Shown: piece after piece, positions 13,981 to 22,813 of the stretch
Layout of the letters: every line of letters begins with the position of its first letter
How positions within the stretch are numbered: position 1 is the stretch's first letter
IMG/VR virus record: IMGVR_UViG_3300048879_000412
Location: 1 to 24,096 of that record
From: a virus
DNA: 24,096 nucleotides
Strand: one strand, 5' to 3'
Program-made: the position numbers and the translations under genes
Notes under the pieces: generated by a model
Database searches by the model: none
What the model was told of the DNA's origin: nothing
Seen by the model: the letters and a program-made list of their open reading frames with translations, nothing else

Positions 13981-14358
13981 ATGAGTGTTATTAATCGTGC
14001 TACTTCTCACTATGCGAAGCAGGAAAGACTGATCATCGCCGTACCCGAATGGGGTGATGAGTCCGGCCCACTGGAAATCCACGTTTTCCCGATGACGATG
14101 TCGGAAGTCAATATGATGCAAAAGGTCGCCAGTAAAAAGGCCAGCAACATCGAACAGGCTGCCAACATCATCGTGGTAAAAGCCAAGGATAAGGATGGCA
14201 AACGCCTCTTTAGTCTCAGTGATCGTGACAAGCTGATGCAGGAAGCCGACTACCGTGTCGTTTCCCGTATCGCCGAGCGCATCGAGGAGCATTTCTTCGG
14301 CGACATGGAGACCCATAAGGGAAACTCCGACGCGACCCAACCCGTAGAAACCAACTAG
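13981..14358 (+). CDS. Tail assembly chaperone, G product
   Basis: A 125-residue protein with an N-terminal beta part (RLIIAVPEWGDESGPLEIHV, FPMTMSEVNMM) and a helical C-terminal part (ADYRVVSRIAERIEEHFFG). Lying between tail tube and tape measure, it has the place and size of the lambda gpG class, which binds the tape measure together with GT during tail assembly. AGGAGG stands seven bases before ATG. Near its 3' end, at 14319-14325, GGGAAAC is a canonical -1 slippery heptamer in the correct phase (G GGA AAC). Without slippage, translation stops at 14356-14358. Confidence 0.85.
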   Translation: MSVINRATSHYAKQERLIIAVPEWGDESGPLEIHVFPMTMSEVNMMQKVASKKASNIEQAANIIVVKAKDKDGKRLFSLSDRDKLMQEADYRVVSRIAERIEEHFFGDMETHKGNSDATQPVETN

Positions 14359-14489
14359 CGCTGGCATGGCGGCTTTCTCGGCCTTTGGCTGAGATTGAAG
14401 CCATGTCACCGCAGCAATTCATGGAATGGGTCGCTTTTTTCGAACTTCAATCAGAAAACTTGAGTAAAAAACATGGCAAGATTCGGTAG
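13981..14489 (+). CDS. Tail assembly chaperone GT product by -1 frameshift
   Basis: Translation to K113-G-N on the G frame, then a -1 slip on GGGAAAC (14319-14325), continues from CTC at 14325 in the other frame to TAG at 14487-14489. The result is a 169-residue protein. The added 54 residues include LALAWRLSRPLAEIEAMSPQ and FMEWVAFFEL, which matches the usual T-domain composition of lambdoid GT proteins (WRL...P..E...M...FMEW..FF.L). The T frame has a stop just upstream of the heptamer (TAA at 14315-14317), so only slippage in this place makes the fusion. The end overlaps the tape measure start by 17 bases. The heptamer, phase and open frame are seen directly; the slip itself is inferred from the conserved mechanism. 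Confidence 0.85.
14319..14325 (+). promoter_or_regulatory. Programmed -1 ribosomal frameshift site GGGAAAC
   Basis: The heptamer has X XXY YYZ form with the zero frame reading AAG GGA AAC. It sits 33 bases before the zero-frame stop. Lambda uses GGGAAAG at the same place. No strong downstream hairpin is evident by eye. Confidence 0.85.
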
Positions 14490-16371
14490 TGCAGAATTTG
14501 TCATCCGTGCCGTAAATAAAACGCAGAAAACCTTCGCCCAGATTGGTCAGGGCGTGGATAATATGGATCGGCGTTTTTCCAAGCTCGGACGTGGCGTCAG
14601 TCGTTTAGGCGGCTTAATGGCCACCGCGTTCGTGGGCAAACAGGTGGTGGATGTCATCACCAAGTTTGAGAAGCTGGAAGCCTCTTTACGGACGGTGACA
14701 GGATCAGCTGAAAAAGCCAGTGTTGCGTTTGGATTTATTCAGGAATTTGCGGCCACCACTCCCTTTCAGTTGGAGGAAGTGACCGATGCCTTTATCAAGC
14801 TGAAGGCGCTGGGGCTGAATCCATCTGAGGAAGCATTGACCTCCTACGGTAATACGGCGGTGGCGATGGGCAAAAGCCTTAATCAGATGATTGAGGCGGT
14901 GGCAGATGCCGCCACTGGTGAGTTTGAGCGTCTGAAGGAATTTGGTATTAAAGCCAAGTCCCAAGGCGATCAGGTTACCTTCACTTTCCAGGGCGTGAGC
15001 ACCACGGTGGGTAAAAATGCCAAGGAGATTGAAGAATTCCTACGCTCTATAGGTGATGTGCAGTTTGCTGGTGCGATGGATGAGCAAGCCGATACGCTCA
15101 ATGTTTCATTATCCAACATGGGCGATGCCTTCTCCAAGCTGGTAAAAGCGATCGGCGATGCCGGATTGACCGATCTGTTGCAGATGATCGCCGATGGTGT
15201 CAAATGGCTGGCCGAGCAGATCACCAATTCGATTGAGCCTTTTAAGTTGGGTTTCAAGGCGATCATAGCCGAGGTGATAAAGTTCGGTAATCTCTTTATT
15301 GCCGTATTCAAAGGTGTGGGCCGTGCGTTCCAGGCTTTTGGCGAAACAATATCCGCTCGGTTTGAAGCGCTGGGCAAAGACCTGGCTGCCTTCATTGAAG
15401 ACCCGCTGGGTGGCGTATCGTTTGAAAATACCCGCGATGCGCTGGAGACCGGCCTGCTGGATGCAATGGGTAATGCCTTTGATAAGGCGCTGGAAGAAGC
15501 GCGGGAATTCAACGCCGCGATCGATGCAGAGATTCAGGATGCCACACTCAAAATTTATGAGGCACGGCAAAAGAAAAATGCATCGCTGGGAGATCTGTTC
15601 GAGGAAACGGAAACACCAGAAAAAACCGAGGAAACCAACAAGCAGACGGAGAAATTTAGCAAGCTGCAGCGCGAGGCGCAGCGCATCATCGAAGCCACGC
15701 GCACGCCGCTGGAACGCTACAACAAGGAAATGGAGCTGCTCAACAAGCTGCTGAAGGAAGGCCATATCAACCAGGAAACCTTCGGTCGTGCCATGGAGCA
15801 AGCCCAGGAGAAGCTGAAAAAGTCCTCGGAAAAAGCCGGTGATGTGATCAGCGATAGTTTCGGTGATTTAGGCAAAACCATGGAAGGCACAGTGGCCGAT
15901 GCGCTTGATGGCATCAGTGGCCGCTTTGATAGTTTCGGCGATTTTGCCAAAGGCTTCCTGTCCGATCTTAACCGCCAACTGCTGCAATTTGCCCTGAAGG
16001 ATTTGGGCATTACCGGCGAAGGTGGAATTATCGGTCAGATATTCAATGGCATTGGTGGTCTCTTCGGTGGCTCTGGTGGCGGTGGTGGAAGTGGGCTTGG
16101 CGGTCTTATATCGAGTGCTGCGAGTCTATTTGGTGGCTTCTTCGCCGATGGTGGCACGCTCAAAGCCGGTCAATTCGGCGTGGTGGGTGAAAACGGGCCG
16201 GAGCTGGCATTTGCTGGTTCGCATCCTCTGCAGATCGCACCGAATGGTGGTTCACCCATTACCGTTAACATGAGTGTGCAGACACCGGACGTGCAGAGCT
16301 TCCGGCAGAGCCAAAGCCAACTGGCGGCTGATATGGCGCGGTCGATTGATCGTGCAAGGAGGAATCTATGA
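14473..16371 (+). CDS. Tail tape measure protein
   Basis: A 632-residue helical protein that sets tail length and leaves the tail during infection. The N-terminal 250 residues match the tape measure family: KTFAQIGQGVDNMDRRFSKL, GLMATAFVGKQVVDVITKFE, LRTVTGSAEKASVAFGFIQE, FAATTPFQLEEVTDAFIKLK and LNVSLSNMGDAFSKLVKAIG. The middle is alpha-helical and charged. Near 535-570 a Gly/Ser-rich segment is followed by FFADGGTLKAGQFGVVGENG-PELAF, a common C-terminal module of these proteins. At about 1.5 angstroms per residue (the usual ratio) a tail of roughly 95 nm is expected. It overlaps the GT end by 17 bases and the next gene by four (ATGA). Confidence 0.92.
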   Translation: MARFGSAEFVIRAVNKTQKTFAQIGQGVDNMDRRFSKLGRGVSRLGGLMATAFVGKQVVDVITKFEKLEASLRTVTGSAEKASVAFGFIQEFAATTPFQLEEVTDAFIKLKALGLNPSEEALTSYGNTAVAMGKSLNQMIEAVADAATGEFERLKEFGIKAKSQGDQVTFTFQGVSTTVGKNAKEIEEFLRSIGDVQFAGAMDEQADTLNVSLSNMGDAFSKLVKAIGDAGLTDLLQMIADGVKWLAEQITNSIEPFKLGFKAIIAEVIKFGNLFIAVFKGVGRAFQAFGETISARFEALGKDLAAFIEDPLGGVSFENTRDALETGLLDAMGNAFDKALEEAREFNAAIDAEIQDATLKIYEARQKKNASLGDLFEETETPEKTEETNKQTEKFSKLQREAQRIIEATRTPLERYNKEMELLNKLLKEGHINQETFGRAMEQAQEKLKKSSEKAGDVISDSFGDLGKTMEGTVADALDGISGRFDSFGDFAKGFLSDLNRQLLQFALKDLGITGEGGIIGQIFNGIGGLFGGSGGGGGSGLGGLISSAASLFGGFFADGGTLKAGQFGVVGENGPELAFAGSHPLQIAPNGGSPITVNMSVQTPDVQSFRQSQSQLAADMARSIDRARRNL

Positions 16372-16967
16372 GTTTTGAAGAAGTACAATTCCCAAGCGAT
16401 ATCTCCTATGGCGCAACGGGTGGGCCGATGTTTCTTACCGATGTGGTGTCAACCGTATCCGGCCATGAGCAGCGTAACAGTAAATGGAGTCAAGCGCGTG
16501 CCAAATACAATGTCGCTTCTGGTGTAAAAACCGAAACGCAATGGCAGGCGCTGATTTCCTTTTTCCGTGCGCGGCGTGGTAAGGCGGTAGGCTTCCGCTT
16601 CAAAGATTGGAGCGATTACAAGGCCGAAAGCGTGCAGATCGGCGTGGGTGATGACAGCACCACCGAGTTCCAGCTGGTGAAGATTTACTCCAGCGGAAGC
16701 GTGGCGGTTTCCCGCACCATCACCAAGCCGGTGTCCGGCACGGTAGATATCTATGTCGACTCGGTGCTGCAGAGCAGCGGCGTGAGCGTGGACACCACCA
16801 CCGGCGTTGTGACCTTCAGCTCGGCTCCGGCTTTGGGCGAAGTGATCACCGCCGAGTTTGAATTTGATGTGCCGGTACGCTTTGACACCGATGAGATGGC
16901 CGTTTCGATGGACAGCTTCGATGCAGGCAACTGGAGCAGCATCCCACTAATTGAGGTAAGAATATGA
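16368..16967 (+). CDS. DUF2460 distal tail protein (GTA gp12-like)
   Basis: A 199-residue protein with the DUF2460 signature: the opening FEEVQFPSDISYGATGGPMF, then VVSTVSGHEQRNSKWSQARA, ASGVKTETQWQALISFFRAR, and RGKAVGFRFKDWSDYKA. The C-terminal half has the beta strands PVSGTVDIYVDSVLQSSGVS, TGVVTFSSAPALGEVITAEF and FDVPVRFDTDEMAVSMDSFD. In the Rhodobacter gene transfer agent the homologue forms the distal tail ring joining the tube to the hub. The start has AAGGAGG seven bases before ATG. It is coupled to both neighbours by ATGA overlaps. The family is clear by pattern; its position in the tail is transferred from GTA. Confidence 0.9.
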   Translation: MSFEEVQFPSDISYGATGGPMFLTDVVSTVSGHEQRNSKWSQARAKYNVASGVKTETQWQALISFFRARRGKAVGFRFKDWSDYKAESVQIGVGDDSTTEFQLVKIYSSGSVAVSRTITKPVSGTVDIYVDSVLQSSGVSVDTTTGVVTFSSAPALGEVITAEFEFDVPVRFDTDEMAVSMDSFDAGNWSSIPLIEVRI

Positions 16968-17827
16968 GAGTAATATCTCCACAGTTGGAGGCGCACTTTG
17001 ATGGTGGGCTGCAGACGCTGGCTACTTGCTGGAAAATTACCCGCGAGGATACCACCGAGATGGGCTTTACCGATCATGACGAAATGCTTAACGTAGACAG
17101 CCTGGATTACGACTCTATCGCCGGATTTACACCCACCACGGTGGAGAATAAATCCAATATGTCGGTGGACAACCTCGATGTGGAAGGTCAGGTTTTCCCT
17201 TCGAAGATCACCGAGGAAGATCTGCTGGCCGGTCTGTATGATTATGCCGAGATTGAGATTTTCGTCGTTAATTACGAAGATCTGTCACAGGGCAAACTGA
17301 TCATCAAACGTGGGCGGCTGGGTGAAGTGACGCTCAACAGCCAGATGTTTCAAGCAGAGGTGCGCGGCCTGACACAGCACCTATCACAGACCATCGGTGA
17401 TGTATTTTCTCCTTCCTGCAGAGCCATCCTTGGTGATTCCAAATGCAAGGTGGCACTGGCTGGGTTTACCGTCTCCACCACCGTCAGCGAGGTGGTTAAT
17501 AACCAGACCTTCAAGGCGAGCGCCCTCACAGAGGACGCAGGATGGTACACTGGTGGCGAAGTGGTCTGGACATCCGGCAACAACGCCGGTCGCCGCATGG
17601 AGGTGAAGGAGTTCGCTTCCACTCAGGTGGTGCTGGCGCTGCCAATGGGTAAAAGCATTCAGGCCGGAGACGGATTCGATATCATCGCTGGCTGCGATAA
17701 GACCCGCGAAACCTGCCAGAGCAAATTTTCCAACATTATTAACTTTCGCGGTGAGCCGGATGTACCTGGCGTTGACAAGCTGCTCACCACGGCTGGCACT
17801 TTAGACAAAACCAATCGCAATGGGTAA
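16964..17827 (+). CDS. DUF2163 tail hub protein with Fe-S cysteines (GTA gp13-like)
   Basis: A 287-residue protein of the DUF2163 / BR0599 family. The N-terminus has LATCWKITREDTTEMGFTDH, then LDYDSIAGFTPTTVENKSNM-SVDNLDVEG. The C-terminal part has paired cysteines: C152 and C161 in PSCRAILGDSKC, and C244 and C251 in GCDKTRETC, followed by FSNIINFRGEPDVPG. In the GTA tail-tip structure the hub protein holds an iron-sulfur cluster with these four cysteines, and gpL of lambda is also a Fe-S protein; all four are kept here. It is coupled to DUF2460 by an ATGA overlap. It should join the tail tip and the peptidase. Confidence 0.9.
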   Translation: MRVISPQLEAHFDGGLQTLATCWKITREDTTEMGFTDHDEMLNVDSLDYDSIAGFTPTTVENKSNMSVDNLDVEGQVFPSKITEEDLLAGLYDYAEIEIFVVNYEDLSQGKLIIKRGRLGEVTLNSQMFQAEVRGLTQHLSQTIGDVFSPSCRAILGDSKCKVALAGFTVSTTVSEVVNNQTFKASALTEDAGWYTGGEVVWTSGNNAGRRMEVKEFASTQVVLALPMGKSIQAGDGFDIIAGCDKTRETCQSKFSNIINFRGEPDVPGVDKLLTTAGTLDKTNRNG

Positions 17828-17833
17828 TGAGCA

Positions 17834-18319
17834 ATGACCTACATCAAACCTGAAGAAATAGTGGCGCAGGCCCGCACCTGGCTGGGTACAAAATATCATC
17901 ACCAAGGGCGGCTGAAGAAGTCGTCCTCCGGCCCAGGTGGGTGTGATTGCCTTGGGCTGATAATTGGCGTGATTGATGAGCTTGGCCTTCAGGATGGCGA
18001 AGGCAATGCGCTCACCAATGCCGATGAATTCAACTACTCAATGTATCCGGAGCGCGGCAGGCTGGTGAGCAGCATTGGCAAGCACCTCCGGCAAGTTCCG
18101 ATCGAACAGATGGCGGTGGGCGATGTCCTGCTGTTCAAAACGTTCAAAGACCCGCAGCATGTGGCGCTGCTGTCGCAGTATCCAGGCAATGGCCCTGGCA
18201 TTATTCACTGCAACTCCAGCGCCGGTCAGGTGGTCGAGCAGCCTCTCTCCATGACGTGGGTGAAGATGCTGACGCATGTATATCGTTTCAAAAAGAAACA
18301 ACTCAAATCGATTAAGTAA
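17834..18319 (+). CDS. NlpC/P60 tail-tip cysteine peptidase (GTA gp14-like)
   Basis: A 161-residue protein of the NlpC/P60 fold, expected to cut peptidoglycan stem peptides at the tail tip during DNA entry. The N-terminal helix has VAQARTWLGTKYHHQGR. The nucleophile lies in GGCDCLGLIIGVIDELG (C39), and the histidines are in DPQHVALLSQ (H109) and GIIHCNSSAG (H125). A short linker VGDVLLFKTFKDPQ is typical. The gene lies between the hub and the TIM-barrel tip protein, as in GTA clusters. The ribosome site before ATG at 17834 is weak; coupling with the previous stop six bases away is likely. No signal peptide is present, in keeping with a virion protein. Confidence 0.88.
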   Translation: MTYIKPEEIVAQARTWLGTKYHHQGRLKKSSSGPGGCDCLGLIIGVIDELGLQDGEGNALTNADEFNYSMYPERGRLVSSIGKHLRQVPIEQMAVGDVLLFKTFKDPQHVALLSQYPGNGPGIIHCNSSAGQVVEQPLSMTWVKMLTHVYRFKKKQLKSIK

Positions 18320-18324
18320 AAACT

Positions 18325-21300
18325 ATGGCTGATATTGTTTTACCTGTTGCTGGTGGTGTCGTTGGCTTTGTGCTGGGCGGCCCGTCCGGTGCTATCCTTG
18401 GCGCGAATCTGGGCGCTATGGCGGCTGGCACCTTCTTCCCGACCACGCAGCGGGTGCAATTGCCAACGCAGGAAGGCCCACGTCTTGCCGATTTGAGAGC
18501 GCAGACCTCCACCTACGGGAATATGATCCCGAAAGTGTATGGCACGATGCGGCTGGCCGGTAATGTCATCTGGTCGACCGATATCAAGGAAGTAAAAACC
18601 GAGAAAACCACCACGCAGACCAGCTCCGGTGGCGGTAAAGGTGGTGGCGGTGGGAAAACCACGACCAGCCAGACCACCGTGACTTATGAGTATTTTTGCA
18701 CGCTGGCAATCGCCGTGTGCGAAGGCCCGATCGACGAAGTGATCCGTGTGTGGGCTGACAGCAAGGTATTAACCGAAGATGTGCTGTCTGCAGCGCAGGG
18801 CAAGTACAACGTCCATCTGGGCGATGAAGACCAGGTGGTTGATGATATCATGGCCAAATATCTCACGGCTGGTACGATTCCGGCCTATCGTGGCATGGCC
18901 TATGTGGTGATTGAGGATTTCCCGCTGGCCGAATACGGCAACCGGATTCCCAACTTCACCTTCGAAGTGCGCCGGTCAGTGAAATTCACACCAAGCGTGG
19001 AAGACAAGATCACCGATATTGTCATCATTCCTGGCGCAGGTGAAATGGTCTATGGCACCAGCATTCAGACCAAGCAGGATGGTTATTTCCCCGTTGGCGG
19101 AGGCTTTACACCATCGGGCGATAAGAAACTCATCAACATGCATAATTATGAAGGTGTAGCCGATGCAATCGTCGCTGTAGATCAGGCAATCGATGTGCTG
19201 CCAAATCTGGAATGGGTGGCGGTGGTGGTGACATGGTTTGCCACCAGCACTGATGCCGGAGATTGCGAGATTATCCCAAAAGTGGAGTTCCAGGGCACCA
19301 CACAGGTATTGCCACAGGATTGGAATGTGGCAGGCATCAACCGCGCTTCAGCCGAGGTGGTGTTAAAGTTTGATCCGGAAACCCCGACCTATGGCGGCAC
19401 ACCCTCCGACCATACGGTGGTGCAGATCGTGGATCACCTGAAGTCCAAGGGCTTGAATGTGATGCTGTATCCGATGATTTTCGTGGATACGATCACGCCC
19501 GTACCGAAACCGTGGCGTGGCCGGATTGAGCCTGCCAATGCCACCGATGCTAATAGCTGGTTTACCAAAACCAACGGCTATAATGCCTTTATCACCCATT
19601 ACGCCAATCTGGTGAAAAATAAGGTGGATGCATTTGTCATCGGCTCGGAGCTGATCGGCATGACCGGCTTTACTGATACGCCAGGCAATTATCCGGCAGT
19701 GAATCAGTTGGTTTCGCTGGCCGCCACTGTCAAAGGCATCATGGGCGGCAGCACGGATATTACCTACGCTGCCGATTGGAGTGAATATCACAGCACTGGT
19801 GGCTGGTTTAACCTCGATCCGCTCTGGGCATCCAGCAACATTGATTTTGTAGGAATCGACAGCTATTTTCCTATCACCGAAGATCTGCCGCAAATTCAGA
19901 TTACCGAAGAGCTGATTCAGGAATATTGGGAAAAAGGCGAAGGCTGGGACTATTACTACACCGATTCGGTCGCTCGTACCGGACAAACCAGCTATGGCGG
20001 CAATCCAACCTATGCCTGGAAGAATCTGGAGCATTGGTGGAATAGCACGCATACCAATCCGGATATGAGTGGTACCAGCTGGACAGCGAAGATGAAGCCG
20101 GTCTGGTTTACCGAATTCGGCTTCCCCAGCGTTGATGGCTGCGCCAATCAGCCGAATGTGTTTTACGATCCGACCTCCAGCGAGAGCTTTTACCCTCGTG
20201 GGTCTAAAGGCCGCATCGACTTTCAGGCACAGCGCGAGGCGCTCAATGCCACGCTGGATTATCTGGATGCACGCAATCAGGAATCCGGCAAGAGCGATCT
20301 GGTACCACGCCGCTTTCTCTGGACGTGGGATGCTCGGCCATTTTCCTTCTGGCCAGATCTGGAAGGCGTGTGGCAGGATTCCATTTTATGGGCTACCGGC
20401 CATTGGGTGCAAGGCAAGCTGGGCAATTCCACGCTGGGTGCGATCGTGGCAGAAATTCTGCAGATGGCTGGACTTTCCGGCAGTGATTATGATGTGTCAC
20501 GGCTTACTGATACGGTGGAAGGGTTTATCATCGATCGCCCGATCACGGTACGCAATGCGCTGGAATACCTGACCACCGGCTTTTTCTTTGATGTGGTGGA
20601 AAGCGATGGCATTCTGAAATGTGTGCCACGCGGCAACGAATCGGTCAAAGCCGTGCCGGAGGATGATCTACTCCCCAGCAATAAGAAAGGCGTGCAGGAT
20701 ATTCTGGAGATCAACTACGCACAAGAGCTGGAACTGCCGCAACGGGTGAATGTGACCTATCTGGATCGGCCTTTTAATTACGATCCGGTGACGCAAACCT
20801 CGCAGCGCCAGACAGTGAGAGCCGTTGATCAGGTCACGATGAATCTGCCGATTGTGATGGGCGCAACGCTGGCTAAAAAGATCGCCGATGTCACCTTGTA
20901 TGGCACATGGAAGGAACGCACCAGCTTTCAGCTGAAGCTGCCGCCGCGCTATGTCCGGATTGAGCCAACCGATGTCATCACTGTGACGGTGAATGGCGTT
21001 GGGCATGAAATGCGGGTGGTAAAAACCGATATGGAAGCCAACGGTGTGATGAAAGTCAACGCTGTGGCCGAAGATATCAGCAGTTACGACTTTTACACTC
21101 CGCCTGGCGAAACCAGCTCCAACCTCCAGCCTCCGGCGCTGGTGCCGGATACAATTGTGAAGTTCATCGATGCACCGCCATTGCCGACCGATACAGTTCC
21201 CAATCAGGGACTGCTGCGGATCGGCGTGGCGGCAGATGGGCCGAACTGGAACGGATCGGCAGTCTATCGTTCTGACGATGGTGGCGAGGCAGGTGGTAAC

Positions 21301-22077
21301 ACCTTCACGCTGCTGGCTGGGTTGGATGGTGCTGCCACGTTCGGGGCGATCACCACTAATCTGCCTGCAGGCCCGTTTGAGACCTGGGATACCGTCAATG
21401 AGGTGGAAGTGATTCTTACCTCTGGTTCTCTGGCTTCAGTGAACGAGCTGGCGGTGCTGAATGGCGCTAACGCTGCATTGATTGGTGATGAGCTGGTGCA
21501 ATTCCAGAACGCCCAGCTGATCGGCGAAAGCACCTATAAGCTCACCAAGCTGCTGCGTGGCCGCCAGGGAACGGAATGGGCTATTGATGGCCATGCTGCC
21601 GGTGATCGATTTGTGCTGATCACTCCTGCGCTTTATACCACGGCAATCGCCAATAATCTTATTGGCCGTGAGCTGTATTATAAAGCGGTCAGCGTGGGCA
21701 ACACTCTCTCCACCACGGATGAAGAGGCTTTCACCTACACCGGACGCAATCTGAAACCGTTTTCGCCGGTGCATGTGAAAGGCACGCGCAACGGCTCCGG
21801 AGATCTCACGATCGACTGGATACGCCGCTCCCGCGTCGATGCCGAATGGCGTGATGGCGTGGGCATTCCGCTCGGTGAGGAAAGTGAAGCCTATGAGGTG
21901 GATATCCTCGATGGCGGCAATGTGGTGCGAACCATTGAAGTCACCAGCGCCACGACCAGCTACAGCGCCGCCGATCAAATCACGGATTTCGGATCGGCAC
22001 AAAGCAGCGTGGATGTGAACATCTACCAGCTTTCTGCGGTGGTGGGTCGTGGCTACGCGGCGGAAGCCAGCATCTAA
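18325..22077 (+). CDS. GTA TIM-barrel tail tip / host specificity protein
   Basis: A 1250-residue tip protein, the largest in the window. The N-terminus (MADIVLPVAGGVVGFVLGGP) is hydrophobic and Gly-rich, followed by NMIPKVYGTMRLAGNVIWST and a Gly/Lys/Thr linker near residue 100. Residues about 340-670 form the GTA TIM-barrel-like domain with KSKGLNVMLYPMIFVD, AFVIGSELIGMTG, ITYAADWSEYHSTGGWF and the KPVWFTEFGFPSVDG block near 590-605. The next part (about 690-900) is the phage tail-3 domain (ILEINYAQELELPQRVNVTY). The C-terminal 300 residues are beta-rich, with LLRGRQGTEWAIDGHAAGDR, and probably include fibronectin-like and host-contact parts. It should bind the host and hold the NlpC peptidase. 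Whether the barrel still cuts a sugar is uncertain. Confidence 0.9.
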   Translation: MADIVLPVAGGVVGFVLGGPSGAILGANLGAMAAGTFFPTTQRVQLPTQEGPRLADLRAQTSTYGNMIPKVYGTMRLAGNVIWSTDIKEVKTEKTTTQTSSGGGKGGGGGKTTTSQTTVTYEYFCTLAIAVCEGPIDEVIRVWADSKVLTEDVLSAAQGKYNVHLGDEDQVVDDIMAKYLTAGTIPAYRGMAYVVIEDFPLAEYGNRIPNFTFEVRRSVKFTPSVEDKITDIVIIPGAGEMVYGTSIQTKQDGYFPVGGGFTPSGDKKLINMHNYEGVADAIVAVDQAIDVLPNLEWVAVVVTWFATSTDAGDCEIIPKVEFQGTTQVLPQDWNVAGINRASAEVVLKFDPETPTYGGTPSDHTVVQIVDHLKSKGLNVMLYPMIFVDTITPVPKPWRGRIEPANATDANSWFTKTNGYNAFITHYANLVKNKVDAFVIGSELIGMTGFTDTPGNYPAVNQLVSLAATVKGIMGGSTDITYAADWSEYHSTGGWFNLDPLWASSNIDFVGIDSYFPITEDLPQIQITEELIQEYWEKGEGWDYYYTDSVARTGQTSYGGNPTYAWKNLEHWWNSTHTNPDMSGTSWTAKMKPVWFTEFGFPSVDGCANQPNVFYDPTSSESFYPRGSKGRIDFQAQREALNATLDYLDARNQESGKSDLVPRRFLWTWDARPFSFWPDLEGVWQDSILWATGHWVQGKLGNSTLGAIVAEILQMAGLSGSDYDVSRLTDTVEGFIIDRPITVRNALEYLTTGFFFDVVESDGILKCVPRGNESVKAVPEDDLLPSNKKGVQDILEINYAQELELPQRVNVTYLDRPFNYDPVTQTSQRQTVRAVDQVTMNLPIVMGATLAKKIADVTLYGTWKERTSFQLKLPPRYVRIEPTDVITVTVNGVGHEMRVVKTDMEANGVMKVNAVAEDISSYDFYTPPGETSSNLQPPALVPDTIVKFIDAPPLPTDTVPNQGLLRIGVAADGPNWNGSAVYRSDDGGEAGGNTFTLLAGLDGAATFGAITTNLPAGPFETWDTVNEVEVILTSGSLASVNELAVLNGANAALIGDELVQFQNAQLIGESTYKLTKLLRGRQGTEWAIDGHAAGDRFVLITPALYTTAIANNLIGRELYYKAVSVGNTLSTTDEEAFTYTGRNLKPFSPVHVKGTRNGSGDLTIDWIRRSRVDAEWRDGVGIPLGEESEAYEVDILDGGNVVRTIEVTSATTSYSAADQITDFGSAQSSVDVNIYQLSAVVGRGYAAEASI

Positions 22078-22098
22078 TCATTAACAAAGGAGAAAACC

Positions 22099-22803
22099 AT
22101 GTCCCAGACCGGAAGGTTGGGCCTGCCGTATATTGTCACGGCGCAGGCTCAAAAAGAAGTAACGCATAATGAGGCGCTGAACCGCCTCGATGCATTCGTG
22201 ACACCGGTGGTAGCCGACATTGCGGATGCACCACCGGGCAGCCCCACCGTGGGCGACTTATACATCGTCGGCACCAGCCCCAGCGGGGATTTCACCAGCC
22301 ATGAAAATGAGCTGGCGCAATATCTCACCGGTGGCTGGGTGTTCTATGCCCCATTCAAGTGGATGGATGCGGTGGTGGAATCGCTGGATACCCGCATGGC
22401 TTACGATGGCTCCAGCTGGGTGCCATTCGGCCTGATCATGAAGGACACCGGGGAATATCTGCGAGTGGAAAGCTGGCAGGAGGATGTTGATCTCAGCGTC
22501 GCCACCAATACCACCACCAACATTCCGGATCGCTCTAGCGTGCTGGCTGTCAATACGCGGGTGATTACTGCAATCACCGGCACAGTGACAACCTTTGGCG
22601 TAGGTGTATCCGGCGACACGTCTCGCTATGGCAACGGCATCGGCAAAGGACAGGATTCGACCAATACCGGCATGAGCTACCATCCGGTGACCTATTACAG
22701 CGACACGCCGGTCTTGCTCACGCCGGATAGCGGTTCTTTCAGCACAGGGGTTGTCAGGATCAATGTGCAATACCTCAAGCCACACGGCCCATGGAATTGG
22801 TAA
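22099..22803 (+). CDS. DUF2793 phage structural protein
   Basis: A 234-residue protein of the DUF2793 family, common after the GTA-like tip gene. The start SQTGRLGLPYIVTAQAQKEV-THNEALNRLDAFV is diagnostic, followed by SPTVGDLYIVG, WVFYAPFKWMDAVVESLDTR and MAYDGSSWVPFG. The C-terminal half has beta strands and a Gly/Ser-rich loop (TFGVGVSGDTSRYGNGIGKG), ending in VRINVQYLKPHGPWNW. A receptor-binding or tip-associated beta-structure is likely; the function is not known. AAAGGAG lies six bases before ATG, in the same form as other late genes. The TAA at the end overlaps the ribosome site of the next gene. Confidence 0.85.
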   Translation: MSQTGRLGLPYIVTAQAQKEVTHNEALNRLDAFVTPVVADIADAPPGSPTVGDLYIVGTSPSGDFTSHENELAQYLTGGWVFYAPFKWMDAVVESLDTRMAYDGSSWVPFGLIMKDTGEYLRVESWQEDVDLSVATNTTTNIPDRSSVLAVNTRVITAITGTVTTFGVGVSGDTSRYGNGIGKGQDSTNTGMSYHPVTYYSDTPVLLTPDSGSFSTGVVRINVQYLKPHGPWNW

Positions 22804-22813
22804 GGAGAAACCT

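Noticed and set aside
16368-18319. The idea that the region is a true gene transfer agent cluster.
   Set aside because: The tip genes are GTA-like, but the packaging genes are Nu1/gpA type with a candidate cos, the capsid is a protease fusion, and a methyltransferase and lysis genes are present. A phage or prophage is more likely.
19363-20052. A 229-residue minus-strand open frame opposite the TIM-barrel tip gene, and a similar one at 22258-22947.
   Set aside because: Both are antisense to well supported genes and show no start signals or family features.
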